In this document: one piece after another, positions 44,836 through 53,732 of the stretch
Layout: each line of letters begins with the position of its first letter
Position numbering within the stretch: position 1 is the stretch's first letter
Source of the DNA: Indibacter alkaliphilus LW1
Lineage (GTDB): Bacteria; Bacteroidota; Bacteroidia; Cytophagales; Cyclobacteriaceae
Assembly (NCBI RefSeq): GCF_000295935.2
Contig: NZ_ALWO02000025.1
Location: forward strand, 1-64,000
DNA length: 64,000 nucleotides
Direction: 5' to 3'
The notes under the pieces: generated by a model
Database searches by the model: none
Told to the model about the DNA's origin: nothing
Seen by the model: the letters and a program-made list of their open reading frames with translations, nothing else
Translations under genes and position numbers: made by a program

Positions 44836-47800
44836 ATGATGCGGTCAATCTTATTTTTAGCGACTTTGGGGAATTATCTGCTATCTGTATTTTTGATTTC
44901 CCTTTTTCATCCTGCTCTAGCACAAGTACAGGATTTTGAAAACAGCTTTGCAATTGTCAACCATCCTGAAGAGTTTCTTCCATCTTGGTCGGCCAATGAA
45001 GTCAGAAATAACGCTGCAAGGGTTTTCCAAGCCAATACTGAAGGAAGGTTTGGAACTCGAGCACTTGGAGTTCAGCCCATTAGTTCTTTCAATGGAGAAA
45101 TTTACTTCAAAACATCAACTGTAGACTTTTTAAATCCAAAATTGGCTTTCTTCGCCAAATCAAAAATAAATGGCTCAGGCAATAGGCCAGCGATGCTCTT
45201 TGTTTCATTTTCTGAAGATGGACTTTCATTTGATTCTGAAATCCCTGTCGGAGATGAAAATACTTTCCCTAACCTAAACAAAACTTACAGTCTTTTTGAA
45301 ATCACAATACCAGAGGATTTACACCGAAAAAACGAACTTTGGATAAAATTCCATGTCAAATACGGTCCCGGAACAGGCTCAGCTGCAAGATTTTTTATGG
45401 ATGATGTGGGACTATTTGAATTCGAAGAAGCCGTAGATCCAATAATTGTAAAAAATACAAGCGTACTCAATCCATACACGCTACAATTAGACTTCAACAA
45501 AAAAATCAACACCCCAGCCATCCATCAGGTTCAGATTTCAAACAACCGGATTTTAGAGCTGCTTCACCCATCAGACACAACCTTAATAATTTACACCAAT
45601 TCTGAATTGATTCATGAAGGCAAGGTTGACCTGGTGGACATTTCAGAAAAAGAAAGCTCAAAAAAGGAGTCAGTAAGCACTGTTATAGAAAATGAATTTA
45701 TAACACTTGGAAACTTAAACATTCAAGGCCCAAAAAACATTCTTCTGGGATTTTCACAGCCTTTTCAGGCCAACTCGGTAAGCCAAACTTCGCATTTTTC
45801 AATAAATGAAACTCCCCCGCAGGATATCTCATTGCTTGAAAATGGGTATGATGTCATTCTCCATCTGGCCTCAAACCTTCAATTGGGACAGGAAGTCCAA
45901 GTATTGGCAAGCAGTCTTGTAAATAAGCTATCTATTCCAAACCCAAACAATTCTTCAGTTTTCATCTTGTATGAGGACTATGTGGAGGACCTTTTTGTGA
46001 AAGATGCTCAGACTCTAATCTTGAAGAGTAAAATTGACCTCAATAAGGAAAATACAGAAAGCCTCAATTTTGAAATTGAGGAAAGGACTGACATCAAATT
46101 ATCTCCAATATTGACAGGTGATCAGGAAGTAACACTTAAAAGCAATACAGCTTTTGAAGAGGGGGTTGCCTATTCCCTTATTTTGCCATCCCGTGAAAGT
46201 AAGCGAGGGATGTATATTCCGGGATCAATCCATAATTTCATCTTTGACACCTTGCCTCCAAGCCTGATAGAAATCAAAGCAATAGCTCAATCACGTTTAA
46301 TGCTGGTATTTTCTGAGGAGATAGATCCGATATTTGCTTCCATCCTAAACAACTTTGAAATATTGGGTCAAAACCCAATTCGTGTGAGCCTACAAAAAAA
46401 CCATGTCATTTTAGATTGGGATTTGATTTTTGAAAAAGACGAAACCTACACCCTTCAAATTGAAACCGTTAGTGATTTGCAGGGAAACTCCATTTCCAAC
46501 ATCTCTAAAAATTTCACCTTTGAGGAGGAACAAAAATTAGGTTTTAAGGATGTTGTTCTGAATGAAATAATGCCTGCCCCGAGAGCAACGAACCCTTTAC
46601 CGAACGTAGAATTTGTTGAACTCTACAACCCTACAGAAAAACCCCTTTATTTAGGAGGCATGCAGTTGGCAAACTCCAGAAGAGAAAGTATCCTGCCCAG
46701 TGCTGTCATTGAGCCAAAAGCATATTTGATACTCTGTCCTAGAAACCAAGCCAGCCAGTTTGAAAAGTATGGTGATGTTTTGGGACTGAGTAACTGGCCT
46801 ACACTTCTGAATACTGCGGACCAAGTCAAACTATTGAGTGCTGAAAATGAGATACTAGACAGCCTTAACTATGACAGGGATACATTTGGTGGAACAGCAA
46901 TTGCAAATGGAGGCTATAGCCTTGAAATAGCCAATCCCTACCTGAACTGCTACCTTCCCTCCAATATCAAAGTATCTCAGGCAGAAAATAGAGGAACTCC
47001 AGGAAGTAAAAACTCAGTATATACAGATACACCAGATTTTTCTGAACCTGTTTTTGAAAAAAGTTTGGTAATTGACCCGCATAAAGTATTGCTGGAATTT
47101 TCAAAAATTTTACAACAGGACCTTCGCAGTCTTTTGATTGAAACCACCCCTTCACTTAAACTAAAGAATGTTGAAATAGGGGAAACCCAAAACTCGCTCA
47201 TTCTCACTTTTGCAGAACCAATAAAAGTTGACATAAAGTACAAACTAAAGATTTTAAACCTTAGGGACTGTGTTGGGAATGCATTCAACAAAACTTCTGA
47301 GGTTTACTTTGTAATGCCTTCCGACGCCAACGAAGGTGATATCATTATCAACGAGGTGCTGTTCAACCCGCGTACGGGTGCCCCAAAATTTGTAGAGATT
47401 TATAATTCCTCTGCGAAATTTTTAAATCTGAAAGACTGGAAATTAGCTAACCTGAATTCAGATGAGGAAGTAGCCAATAGAAGAGTGCTATTTCCACAGG
47501 ATTTTATCCTTGAGCCCCACAGTTTCCTGATTTTCACCACAGATTCTGAAAAGCTCAAACAAGAGTACCCAAAAGGAAAAGAAAAAAATTTTATTGAGCT
47601 CAATACCCTTCCAAGCTATCCCATAAGCGCGGGGAATGTAATACTTTTAAACCCAGATGAAAGCCTTATTGAAATCTTCAGCTATTCAGATAAAATGCAT
47701 CACCCATTGCTCAAAGAAACCAAGGGGGTATCACTGGAAAGACTTTCCCCAACAAGCCCTGTCAATGACCTGAACAATTGGCATTCAGCATCATCAACGG

Positions 47801-48171
47801 AAGGGTATGCGAGCCCCGGTTATAGAAATTCACAAAACTTTGAAGGGAATCATGGAATGGGTATAGAAATTCAACCAAGAGTTTTTGTTCCTGAAGCGGC
47901 AGGAGAACAACCTTTTACGACTATTTCTTACCGTATGCCACAAAGCGGAAATATAGCTACCCTAAGAATATACAGTGCCACGGGAGCTTTGGTGAGAGAA
48001 CTTTGCCAGAACGCCATTTGGGGAGAAAATGGATTTTATCTCTGGGACGGAACAGATTCAAATAGCAGGAAAGTAAGGCCGGGCTACTATGTAGTCTGGT
48101 TGGAGATTTTTGATTTACAGGGAAAAGTTTCCCAAATCAGAAAAACAGTGATAGTTGGGACAAAATTTTAA
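44836..48171 (+). CDS. Large secreted protein with two lamin-tail domains
   Basis: A signal peptide (ending PALAQ near residue 31) is followed by a jelly-roll-like region, several Ig-like units (for example PSLIEIKAIAQSRLMLVFSEEIDP near 474), and two lamin-tail domains (VLNEIMPAPRATNPLPNVEFVELYNP near 573; IIINEVLFNPRTGAPKFVEIYN near 836). The tail (ATLRIYSATGALVREL...GYYVVWLEIFDLQGK) resembles a FlgD-like Ig fold, often found at the end of surface proteins in this phylum. It is 1111 residues and probably exported to the surface or medium; I cannot assign a substrate. Confidence 0.8.
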   Translation: MMRSILFLATLGNYLLSVFLISLFHPALAQVQDFENSFAIVNHPEEFLPSWSANEVRNNAARVFQANTEGRFGTRALGVQPISSFNGEIYFKTSTVDFLNPKLAFFAKSKINGSGNRPAMLFVSFSEDGLSFDSEIPVGDENTFPNLNKTYSLFEITIPEDLHRKNELWIKFHVKYGPGTGSAARFFMDDVGLFEFEEAVDPIIVKNTSVLNPYTLQLDFNKKINTPAIHQVQISNNRILELLHPSDTTLIIYTNSELIHEGKVDLVDISEKESSKKESVSTVIENEFITLGNLNIQGPKNILLGFSQPFQANSVSQTSHFSINETPPQDISLLENGYDVILHLASNLQLGQEVQVLASSLVNKLSIPNPNNSSVFILYEDYVEDLFVKDAQTLILKSKIDLNKENTESLNFEIEERTDIKLSPILTGDQEVTLKSNTAFEEGVAYSLILPSRESKRGMYIPGSIHNFIFDTLPPSLIEIKAIAQSRLMLVFSEEIDPIFASILNNFEILGQNPIRVSLQKNHVILDWDLIFEKDETYTLQIETVSDLQGNSISNISKNFTFEEEQKLGFKDVVLNEIMPAPRATNPLPNVEFVELYNPTEKPLYLGGMQLANSRRESILPSAVIEPKAYLILCPRNQASQFEKYGDVLGLSNWPTLLNTADQVKLLSAENEILDSLNYDRDTFGGTAIANGGYSLEIANPYLNCYLPSNIKVSQAENRGTPGSKNSVYTDTPDFSEPVFEKSLVIDPHKVLLEFSKILQQDLRSLLIETTPSLKLKNVEIGETQNSLILTFAEPIKVDIKYKLKILNLRDCVGNAFNKTSEVYFVMPSDANEGDIIINEVLFNPRTGAPKFVEIYNSSAKFLNLKDWKLANLNSDEEVANRRVLFPQDFILEPHSFLIFTTDSEKLKQEYPKGKEKNFIELNTLPSYPISAGNVILLNPDESLIEIFSYSDKMHHPLLKETKGVSLERLSPTSPVNDLNNWHSASSTEGYASPGYRNSQNFEGNHGMGIEIQPRVFVPEAAGEQPFTTISYRMPQSGNIATLRIYSATGALVRELCQNAIWGENGFYLWDGTDSNSRKVRPGYYVVWLEIFDLQGKVSQIRKTVIVGTKF

Positions 48172-48210
48172 AATTATATAGTCTAAATTACCTAAAATCA
48201 GTAATTTAGA

Positions 48211-48384
48211 ATGCGCATCCACAAACCCAAAAATCCAATGAAACCCGACCTCATTTCCCAAACCCTCAAAACCTATTTCGTAGAAAAAGGAAAGACAATC
48301 AAAGTAATCCAAAGATACCTTCGCATTCATTATAAATTGATTATGGATGAAAAAGTGCTGATGAAAAGGGTGCAAAACCTTTAA
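48211..48384 (+). CDS. Small basic protein, 57 aa
   Basis: An open frame from ATG at 48211 to TAA at 48382-48384 encodes a Lys/Arg-rich protein (MRIHKPKNPMKPDLISQ..., TIKVIQRYLRIHYKLIMDEKVLMKRVQNL). It is followed within ten bases by a strong terminator, which argues that it is a real gene. An ATG at 48238 (MKPDLISQTLK) is an alternative start. The helical QRYLRxHYKLxMDEKVL stretch could bind nucleic acid. Its function is unknown. Confidence 0.6.
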   Translation: MRIHKPKNPMKPDLISQTLKTYFVEKGKTIKVIQRYLRIHYKLIMDEKVLMKRVQNL

Positions 48385-48390
48385 GTAATT

Positions 48391-48418
48391 AAAAACCGTC
48401 GGCTGACGGTTTTTTTAT
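48391..48418 (+). terminator. Terminator after the small basic protein
   Basis: AAAACCGTCGG and CTGACGGTTTTTTT form a compact stem (ACCGTC with GACGGT) and a run of seven T. Confidence 0.85.
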
Positions 48419-48505
48419 TTTTGATTTTAAAAAGCTAAGCGTATTTTAGGGAACTTTTCAATCACCCTGGGTAGATTGGATTTACACTACATAAACAGTA
48501 CAACT

Positions 48506-48889
48506 ATGGGCCAAGAAGAAAAAACAGCATATTCACCAGAGGAGTTAAAGGAATTTGAAGAAATCATCTTAAAAAAACTTGGAGTCGCCAAAGAGGAATT
48601 GAGCTCTCTTAAGTCGACCTTAAGCAAAAAAAATGATTCCGGGACTGATTTTACAGCTTCTACTTCCAAATTATTAGAGGACGGGGCAGACACGCTGGAA
48701 AGAGAAAGCCTAAGCCAACTGGCAGCTAGGCAACAAAAATTCATCATCAACCTGGAAAATGCTTTGGTCAGAATAAAAAACGGTACATACGGAGTATGTG
48801 TGGATACTGGGAAATTAATTTCCAAAGACCGCTTGAAAGCTGTACCTCATACGATGCACTCCATCGAAGCTAAACTTGCAAAAAAATAA
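48506..48889 (+). CDS. TraR/DksA family protein without zinc cysteines
   Basis: The C-terminal half has the DksA-like pattern RIKNGTYGVCVDTGKLISKDRLKAVPHTMHSIEAK, but only one of the four zinc-finger cysteines remains. Residues 10-95 form the coiled coil that in DksA enters the RNA polymerase secondary channel. I take ATG 48506 (MGQEEK) as start. It probably modulates transcription initiation. scpB begins directly at its stop codon. Confidence 0.88.
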   Translation: MGQEEKTAYSPEELKEFEEIILKKLGVAKEELSSLKSTLSKKNDSGTDFTASTSKLLEDGADTLERESLSQLAARQQKFIINLENALVRIKNGTYGVCVDTGKLISKDRLKAVPHTMHSIEAKLAKK

Positions 48890-49450
48890 TTGGAGTTTCT
48901 ACACAAGCATATTGAAGCTTTAATATTCTGTTCTCCATCTCCGTTGGGTATTGATGAAATTCAAAAATGCCTCACGGAGATGTTTGAAACAGAAGTCCCC
49001 AAAGATCATATTTTGGAAGCTATAGAGGTTCTTCAGGACAAATATGTCCAAGAAGACTTTTCTTTTGCCCTGGAGCAACTTGGGGGGGGCTATCAGTTCT
49101 TAACCAAGCCTGCATATCAAACCAGCATTTCTATTCTGCTTAAACAACAATCCCAAAAACGATTATCAGCAGCACAGTTGGAAACACTCTCCATCATCGC
49201 ATATAAGCAACCGGTAACCAAGTCAGAAATAGAGCAAATTCGTGGTGTAAGTTGCGATTACTCCATTCAAAAGTTACTGGAAAAAGAATTGGTTGCTATA
49301 AAAGGCAAAGCTGATTCTGTAGGAAAACCCTTGCTTTATGGCACAAGCGAAAAATTCATGGAGTATTTTGGAATCAACAAAATTTCCGATCTCCCTCAAC
49401 CAAAGGATTTCACCCAAGAAGAAAACCAGATTGGAGAAGAGAAAGATTAG
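48890..49450 (+). CDS. scpB: Segregation and condensation protein B (TTG start)
   Basis: The frame begins with TTG directly after the TAA of the preceding gene (TAATTG), with no ATG nearby. ScpB winged-helix features are present (RLSAAQLETLSIIAYKQPVTKSEIEQIRGVSCDYSIQKLLEKELV). It forms the SMC-ScpAB complex that compacts chromosomes. Length (186) is normal. scpA is not in the window. The zero-base spacing and weak start codon suggest translational coupling to the DksA-like gene. Confidence 0.93.
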   Translation: MEFLHKHIEALIFCSPSPLGIDEIQKCLTEMFETEVPKDHILEAIEVLQDKYVQEDFSFALEQLGGGYQFLTKPAYQTSISILLKQQSQKRLSAAQLETLSIIAYKQPVTKSEIEQIRGVSCDYSIQKLLEKELVAIKGKADSVGKPLLYGTSEKFMEYFGINKISDLPQPKDFTQEENQIGEEKD

Positions 49451-49452
49451 GG

Positions 49453-50073
49453 TTACTCTACCCTGCTGACTTCGGCATGTGCTGAAATCAAATATTTTCT
49501 CCCAGTTGACAATTCCTCGCAAAGCACCCTTGTCCGCCTTAAAACTTCTTTTCTAAACTTTCTTCCTCTCAGTTCAAAACTTTCACCAAATTTCAGGTCT
49601 GCTAACAAAACCCCTGAAATTGAGTCTTTTTTATCGTACCCTTTTACCACTTTACTCAAAAATAAATCAGCACCGGTACTGGCTTTTGGGTTTGCCATGT
49701 GCCTGGTCAGTGCAAGTCGGATATCTTTTGGAAACACATGTTCATTCAATACCGGAGAAAGCAATTTTTGAAAAGTCTGCTTCCATTCTCTTCCATGCGG
49801 AGCTATACCTAAGCCATACTGCAAATAGGCTCTGTAATGTGCTACCTCATGAATGTAGGTAATCAGAAATTGGTAGGGATTTAGATTATGATTGATTGAG
49901 ATCGTTTGGATAATCCTGTCTTTCCTGAATCTAAAATCACCAAGCTTACTACTTCTTTCCTTCGTAATCAAAAAGTTGAAAGGTTTTTCTCTCCAAAGGT
50001 CAAAGCAATAATCTACAGAACCTGCAGGTACATGTTTTTGAAAAGCCTTAAGAAATTTATCATCCGCACTCAT
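49453..50073 (-). CDS. SprT-like metalloprotease-domain protein
   Basis: The zinc motif HEVAHYRAYL near residue 75, followed by PHGREWKQTFQKLL with a third His, matches the SprT/Spartan fold. At 206 residues it lacks a DNA-repair tail, like bacterial SprT. It may cut DNA-protein crosslinks or be a generic peptidase. It is convergent with scpB, with two bases between stops. Confidence 0.88.
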   Translation of the reverse strand: MSADDKFLKAFQKHVPAGSVDYCFDLWREKPFNFLITKERSSKLGDFRFRKDRIIQTISINHNLNPYQFLITYIHEVAHYRAYLQYGLGIAPHGREWKQTFQKLLSPVLNEHVFPKDIRLALTRHMANPKASTGADLFLSKVVKGYDKKDSISGVLLADLKFGESFELRGRKFRKEVLRRTRVLCEELSTGRKYLISAHAEVSRVE

Positions 50074-50087
50074 TGGTCGAATATAAA

Positions 50088-50118
50088 AAAAGTCCCGCTT
50101 TTCAACGGGACTTTTGAA
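50088..50118 (-). terminator. Terminator of the small lipoprotein gene
   Basis: AAAAGTCCCG pairs with CGGGACTTTT; the minus-strand transcript ends in a run of T. Confidence 0.85.
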
Positions 50119-50134
50119 TGAAATAGGTAGAAAA

Positions 50135-50335
50135 TTAAGCTTCTACTTCTTCTTCAATAACTTCAACAGTGTCTTCGATTGCACCTTCTACTTCTTCAGC
50201 TGATTCTTCGATAGCCTCTTCAGTTTCTTCGATGATTACTTCGATTTCTTCTGTTTCCTCGTTTGATTCTTTGTTTCCGCAAGCAGCAGTAAATAACATA
50301 CCAGCCACAGCGAACATTGCAAATACCTTTTTCAT
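50135..50335 (-). CDS. Small acidic lipoprotein, 66 aa
   Basis: The lipobox FTAAC (Cys19) follows a short signal peptide (MKKVFAMFAVAGMLF). The mature part is 47 residues, over half Glu, Asp and Val/Ile, with E-x-x-E heptads (EETEEAIEESAEEVEGAIED), so a single amphipathic acidic helix is likely. It has its own strong promoter and terminator and stands alone, like an abundant envelope lipoprotein. Function unknown. Confidence 0.82.
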   Translation of the reverse strand: MKKVFAMFAVAGMLFTAACGNKESNEETEEIEVIIEETEEAIEESAEEVEGAIEDTVEVIEEEVEA

Positions 50336-50368
50336 GATGTTTTGTTTGTTTCTTAAAATTTAAGCACG

Positions 50369-50398
50369 CAAATGTAAAACAATGAAATGGATTGTCAA
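50369..50398 (-). promoter_or_regulatory. Strong promoter of the small lipoprotein
   Basis: On the minus strand TTG (50396-50398) and TACATTTG (50369-50376) are 19 bases apart, an excellent match to the Bacteroidota consensus. The start codon is about 34 bases further on. Confidence 0.7.
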
Positions 50399-50418
50399 GC
50401 TCAGCTAGCAATTATTTT

Positions 50419-51732
50419 TTACTTCTTTTTGAAAGTCACTTTGATTGGAACTCCCTCAAAATCAAAGTTTTCACGAAGTCTATTTTCCAGATATCTGGTA
50501 TAGGGCTCCTTGATATATTGGGGAAGATTACAGAAGAAAGCAAATACCGGATTTTTGGTGGGTAATTGCGTGATGTATTTGATTTTAATATACTTCCCTT
50601 TATTTGCAGGAGGAGGATATTTTTCAATTTCCGGAAGGATTTTATCATTCAGCTTAGAGGTAGACACTTTTCTGGTCTTATTTTCAAATACCTTGACAGC
50701 CAATTCGATTGCCTGAAATATCCGTTGCTTTTCTTCTACCGAAGTAAAAATAATCGGGATCCACTTATTTTCGCCCAACTTTTCGAGCATATCCTTCTTG
50801 ATCTTATCCATGGTCTTGTGATCCTTTTCGATCAAATCCCACTTATTGACCATGATCATAATTCCTTTGTTGTTTTTGATTCCAAGTGAAATCAGGTTCA
50901 TATCCTGAGATTCCAGCCCCCTACTCGCATCTACCATGACTATCAAAACATCAGATTCCTCCAAAGTCCTCAAAGAACGCATGACAGAATAAAACTCGAT
51001 ATCTTCTTTGACTTTAGCTTTTTTTCTGATACCAGCTGTATCTGTGATAATAAAGTCCTGGCCATATAGCTTATACCTTGTATGGATTGCATCTCGGGTT
51101 GTTCCGGCTTCATTTGTGACTATAGACCTTTCTTTACCTAAAAGCGCATTAAGGAAAGAAGATTTTCCAACGTTGGGTCTTCCTAGAATAGCTATCTTCG
51201 GAATTCCATCCTCAGGATCTTCTACTCCTTCATCAGGAAAATGCTTGATAACCTCATCCAAAAGGTCTCCTGTCCCACTCCCACTCGCTGCTGCGATAGG
51301 AAACACCTCGTTTTCCCCAATACCCATCGCATAAAATTCAGCAGCGGCCAAGGACTTTTCAGGTGTGTCTGCCTTATTCGCTACAATAAATACCGGCTTT
51401 TCAGATGTTCTTAAGACATTTGCAAAATCTTTATCCATGTCAGTCAGTCCGTCATGGCAGTCCACCACAAAGAGAATCACATTGGCCTCTTCCAAAGCCA
51501 ACTTCACCTGCTTGCGTATTTCAGCTTCATAAACATCCTCTGAACCCATCACGTAACCTCCAGTATCAATTACAGAAAAAAACTTCCCACCCCAAGTGGC
51601 ATGTCCATAATGTCGGTCACGGGTGACTCCTGATACGTTATCTTCTATTGCTTTACGCTCTTCAACCAATCTATTAAAAAAGGTAGATTTGCCTACATTG
51701 GGCCTACCTACTATTGCTACTATATTTGCCAT
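50419..51732 (-). CDS. der: Ribosome-assembly GTPase Der (EngA)
   Basis: Two complete G domains are present, each with GRPNVGKS (residues 8-15 and near 185), DTGG/DTAG switch motifs and NKAD/NKWD specificity motifs, then the C-terminal KH-like domain. Only Der has this tandem layout. It is needed for 50S subunit maturation. It lies 11 bases downstream of era, so the two ribosome-assembly GTPases form an operon. Confidence 0.97.
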   Translation of the reverse strand: MANIVAIVGRPNVGKSTFFNRLVEERKAIEDNVSGVTRDRHYGHATWGGKFFSVIDTGGYVMGSEDVYEAEIRKQVKLALEEANVILFVVDCHDGLTDMDKDFANVLRTSEKPVFIVANKADTPEKSLAAAEFYAMGIGENEVFPIAAASGSGTGDLLDEVIKHFPDEGVEDPEDGIPKIAILGRPNVGKSSFLNALLGKERSIVTNEAGTTRDAIHTRYKLYGQDFIITDTAGIRKKAKVKEDIEFYSVMRSLRTLEESDVLIVMVDASRGLESQDMNLISLGIKNNKGIMIMVNKWDLIEKDHKTMDKIKKDMLEKLGENKWIPIIFTSVEEKQRIFQAIELAVKVFENKTRKVSTSKLNDKILPEIEKYPPPANKGKYIKIKYITQLPTKNPVFAFFCNLPQYIKEPYTRYLENRLRENFDFEGVPIKVTFKKK

Positions 51733-51743
51733 ACTTATATTAC

Positions 51744-52634
51744 TTATTGGTCGTAACCAAATTTTCTCAACTTATTTTTATTTTTTCTCCAATCATCTTC
51801 TACTTTGACAAAGGTCTCCAGGAAAATCTTCTTTCCGAAAAATTTCTCCATTTCCTCCCTTGCCTGAATTCCTACCCTTTTGAGTGCTTTTCCACCCTCG
51901 CCTATGATAATTCCCTTCTGGCTTTTTCTTTCCACATAAATGATAGCCCGGACTCTGATGATTTTTTCGTCTTCATAAAAATCCTCAATTGCCACTTCAG
52001 TACTGTAAGGAATCTCTTTTTTATAATTCAGGAAAATCTTCTCCCTGACAATTTCAGATGCAAAGAAACGCTCGGGTTTGTCAGTAAGTTCTTCTTTGTC
52101 ATAAAATGGAGGATGTTGCGGAAGTCTTTCCAAAATTTCAATCAGAATGCGTTCGGTATTGAAACTTTCGGTGGCTGAAATGGGGATTACCGTTTCTGCT
52201 TTGATTCTCTGTGTCCAATACGCCGTTACTTCCTCCAATTGATTTTCTTTGGAAAGATCAATTTTGTTGATAACAAGTAATACAGGAACACCTGATTGGT
52301 TGATCTTTTCAATTACGTCTTCTATTTCAGCATCTGTTTCAAATAGATCGGTTACGAAAAGGATCACATCTGCGTCCTCCAGCGACATATTCACAAAACC
52401 CATCATGTTCTTATGCAGTTCATATTTGGGTTTGAGCATACCTGGTGTATCCGAAAACACAATCTGGTACGCATCATCATTGATGATACCCATGATCCTA
52501 TGCCGGGTAGTCTGTGCCTTAGAGGAGATGATCGAAAGTCTCTCACCGATCAATACATTCATCAAGGTAGATTTGCCTACATTGGGCTTGCCCACTATGT
52601 TTACAAATCCTGCTTTGTGTGTTTGTTCGGTCAT
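51744..52634 (-). CDS. era: Ribosome-assembly GTPase Era
   Basis: A single G domain (GKPNVGKSTL, DTPG, NKIDLS) is followed by the KH domain with KGIIIGEGGKALKRVGIQAREEMEKFF. It binds 16S rRNA 3' end during 30S maturation. Length (296) is normal. It heads the era-der operon from a promoter just upstream. Confidence 0.97.
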   Translation of the reverse strand: MTEQTHKAGFVNIVGKPNVGKSTLMNVLIGERLSIISSKAQTTRHRIMGIINDDAYQIVFSDTPGMLKPKYELHKNMMGFVNMSLEDADVILFVTDLFETDAEIEDVIEKINQSGVPVLLVINKIDLSKENQLEEVTAYWTQRIKAETVIPISATESFNTERILIEILERLPQHPPFYDKEELTDKPERFFASEIVREKIFLNYKKEIPYSTEVAIEDFYEDEKIIRVRAIIYVERKSQKGIIIGEGGKALKRVGIQAREEMEKFFGKKIFLETFVKVEDDWRKNKNKLRKFGYDQ

Positions 52635-52650
52635 GACAATAATTTTTTCA

Positions 52651-52658
52651 CAAAGGTA
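52651..52658 (-). promoter_or_regulatory. -7 box of the era promoter
   Basis: On the minus strand the sequence is TACCTTTG, a perfect TAnnTTTG, 16 bases before the era start. The -33 box is not clear. Confidence 0.45.
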
Positions 52659-52835
52659 CTTGATTTTTTTGAGTATCAGTCAGTTTAACCCCCATAAACC
52701 AAAGAAGCTTTCGATTAACAGCATCTAATCGGGCTCGAAAAAGAATTTTAATGGTTAAATCACCTCTCAATCAGCAATATATTCCAATTTCCAGCTCTCT
52801 GAAAAAGGAAATTGAATAAAAAATAAGTACACATG

Positions 52836-52867
52836 TTTGCATTTTAATCTTAAGCCCCATACTTTTG
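52836..52867 (+). promoter_or_regulatory. Promoter of the initiator tRNA transcript
   Basis: TTTG (52836-52839) and TACTTTTG (52860-52867) are 20 bases apart, a near-ideal Bacteroidota promoter. The transcript would start near 52874 and pass through the degenerate tRNA-like copy before the tRNA. Confidence 0.65.
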
Positions 52868-52933
52868 TACCACACTAAAGGCAAATGGCCTTTCAACAAT
52901 CGAATTTAAAAGCTAAAAGCTTTAAAAATATAT

Positions 52934-53003
52934 CGCGGGATGGATCTGCAACGGCAGATCGTCGGGCTCATATCCGACGCGGCGGACACAGCCTCGAGTC
53001 CGG
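52934..53003 (+). repeat. Degenerate tRNA-fMet-like element, upstream copy
   Basis: It begins with the same CGCGGGATGGA and the same upstream TATAT as the real tRNA, then diverges. Three stems remain or are rebuilt: GATCTGC/GCAGATC (52943-52960, perfect 7 bp), GTCGG/CCGAC around a loop with CAT (52961-52978), and CGGAC/GTCCG (52983-53002). The acceptor 3' half is absent, so it cannot be a working tRNA. Confidence 0.6.
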
Positions 53004-53035
53004 AAATTATTTGATTTGAAATATTGAAAATATAT

Positions 53036-53108
<73 letters not shown>

Positions 53109-53116
53109 CTACGAAG

Positions 53117-53143
53117 ACCGGTCATAACTGACCGGTTTTTTTT
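53117..53143 (+). terminator. Terminator of the initiator tRNA
   Basis: ACCGGTC (53117-53123) pairs with GACCGGT (53130-53136), followed by seven T. Confidence 0.9.
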
Positions 53144-53156
53144 GTTCCCGTTTACC

Positions 53157-53215
53157 AGATCGTCTGACTCATATCCGCCACGGTGGACACAGGCTTTCGG
53201 GACTGTTCCCGCTAC
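53157..53215 (+). repeat. Degenerate tRNA-fMet-like element, downstream copy
   Basis: CAGATCGTCTGACTCATATCCG...GGTGGACACAGGCT and CTGTTCCCGCTACT resemble the anticodon-to-acceptor part of the initiator tRNA. They share with the upstream copy the changes CTCATATCCG and GGACACAG that the real tRNA lacks. The 5' half is missing. Confidence 0.55.
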
Positions 53216-53270
53216 TTCAAAGGAAACTGGAAACTGCGCCCTTTTTTTTGCAAATTAATTTTTAGACCAC

Positions 53271-53474
53271 ATGTTTACCGTATATGCCCTTTACAGTCCG
53301 GCTTTTGACAAGATTTACGTTGGCTTCACCTCTAATTTAGAGCAAAGACTACTTTCCCATAATGTGAATAAATTTAATTTCTGTCTTGATCGTGAAGCAT
53401 GTTTTGAACGTCCAATTATCTTCTTTTATGCTTTTACAAAAATTAAATGTAATTTTTTAATTTTGTATATTTGA
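53271..53474 (+). pseudogene. GIY-YIG endonuclease remnant
   Basis: Residues 1-30 (FTVYALYSPAFDKIYVGFTSNLEQRLLSHN) are the N-terminal GIY-YIG strands and the Arg helix. The rest of the domain, including the Glu metal ligand region, is replaced by an unrelated tail (CLDREACFERPIIFFYAF). It is 67 residues against about 85-95 for the small Bacteroidota GIY-YIG proteins, so it is probably dead. Such genes often sit next to tRNA or rRNA genes. Confidence 0.65.
53466..53473 (+). promoter_or_regulatory. -7 box of the RelE/ParE module
   Basis: TATATTTG matches TAnnTTTG, 16 bases before the antitoxin start at 53490. No clear -33 box. Confidence 0.45.
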
Positions 53475-53489
53475 TCAAAGACTAAAATA

Positions 53490-53732
53490 ATGGATTTAGA
53501 AGCAAGAAAGATATTGTTTGTTCAAGAGTTCTTAAGACTTCAAAACGAGGAAATCGTTAGTGTTCTTGAGAATTTACTGAGAAAACAAAAGGCCGAGTTA
53601 ATTGAAAGAAATTTTAAGCCGATGACAAAAGAGGAATACAATGCAGAAATTGATCAGGCAATGAAGGACTCACAAAATGGACGAATGATCAAAGCGACAG
53701 ATCTAAAATCTAAAATTCAAAAATGGCGTTAG
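53490..53732 (+). CDS. Putative antitoxin of a RelE/ParE module
   Basis: This is an 80-residue helical, charged protein (DLEARKILFVQEFLRLQNEEIVSVLENLLRKQ; then MTKEEYNAEIDQAMKDSQNGRMIKATDLKSKIQKW). The tail with EID-A--DS--G---ATDLKSKI is the usual toxin-wrapping segment of antitoxins paired with ParE-type toxins. It overlaps the toxin by ten bases. Confidence 0.78.
   Translation: MDLEARKILFVQEFLRLQNEEIVSVLENLLRKQKAELIERNFKPMTKEEYNAEIDQAMKDSQNGRMIKATDLKSKIQKWR

Larger units (their letters stand above)
52635..53035. other. Gap between era and initiator tRNA
   Basis: It carries the era promoter (52651-52658, minus), the tRNA promoter (52836-52867, plus) and the degenerate tRNA-like copy at 52934-53003. 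I saw no protein gene. Confidence 0.6.
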
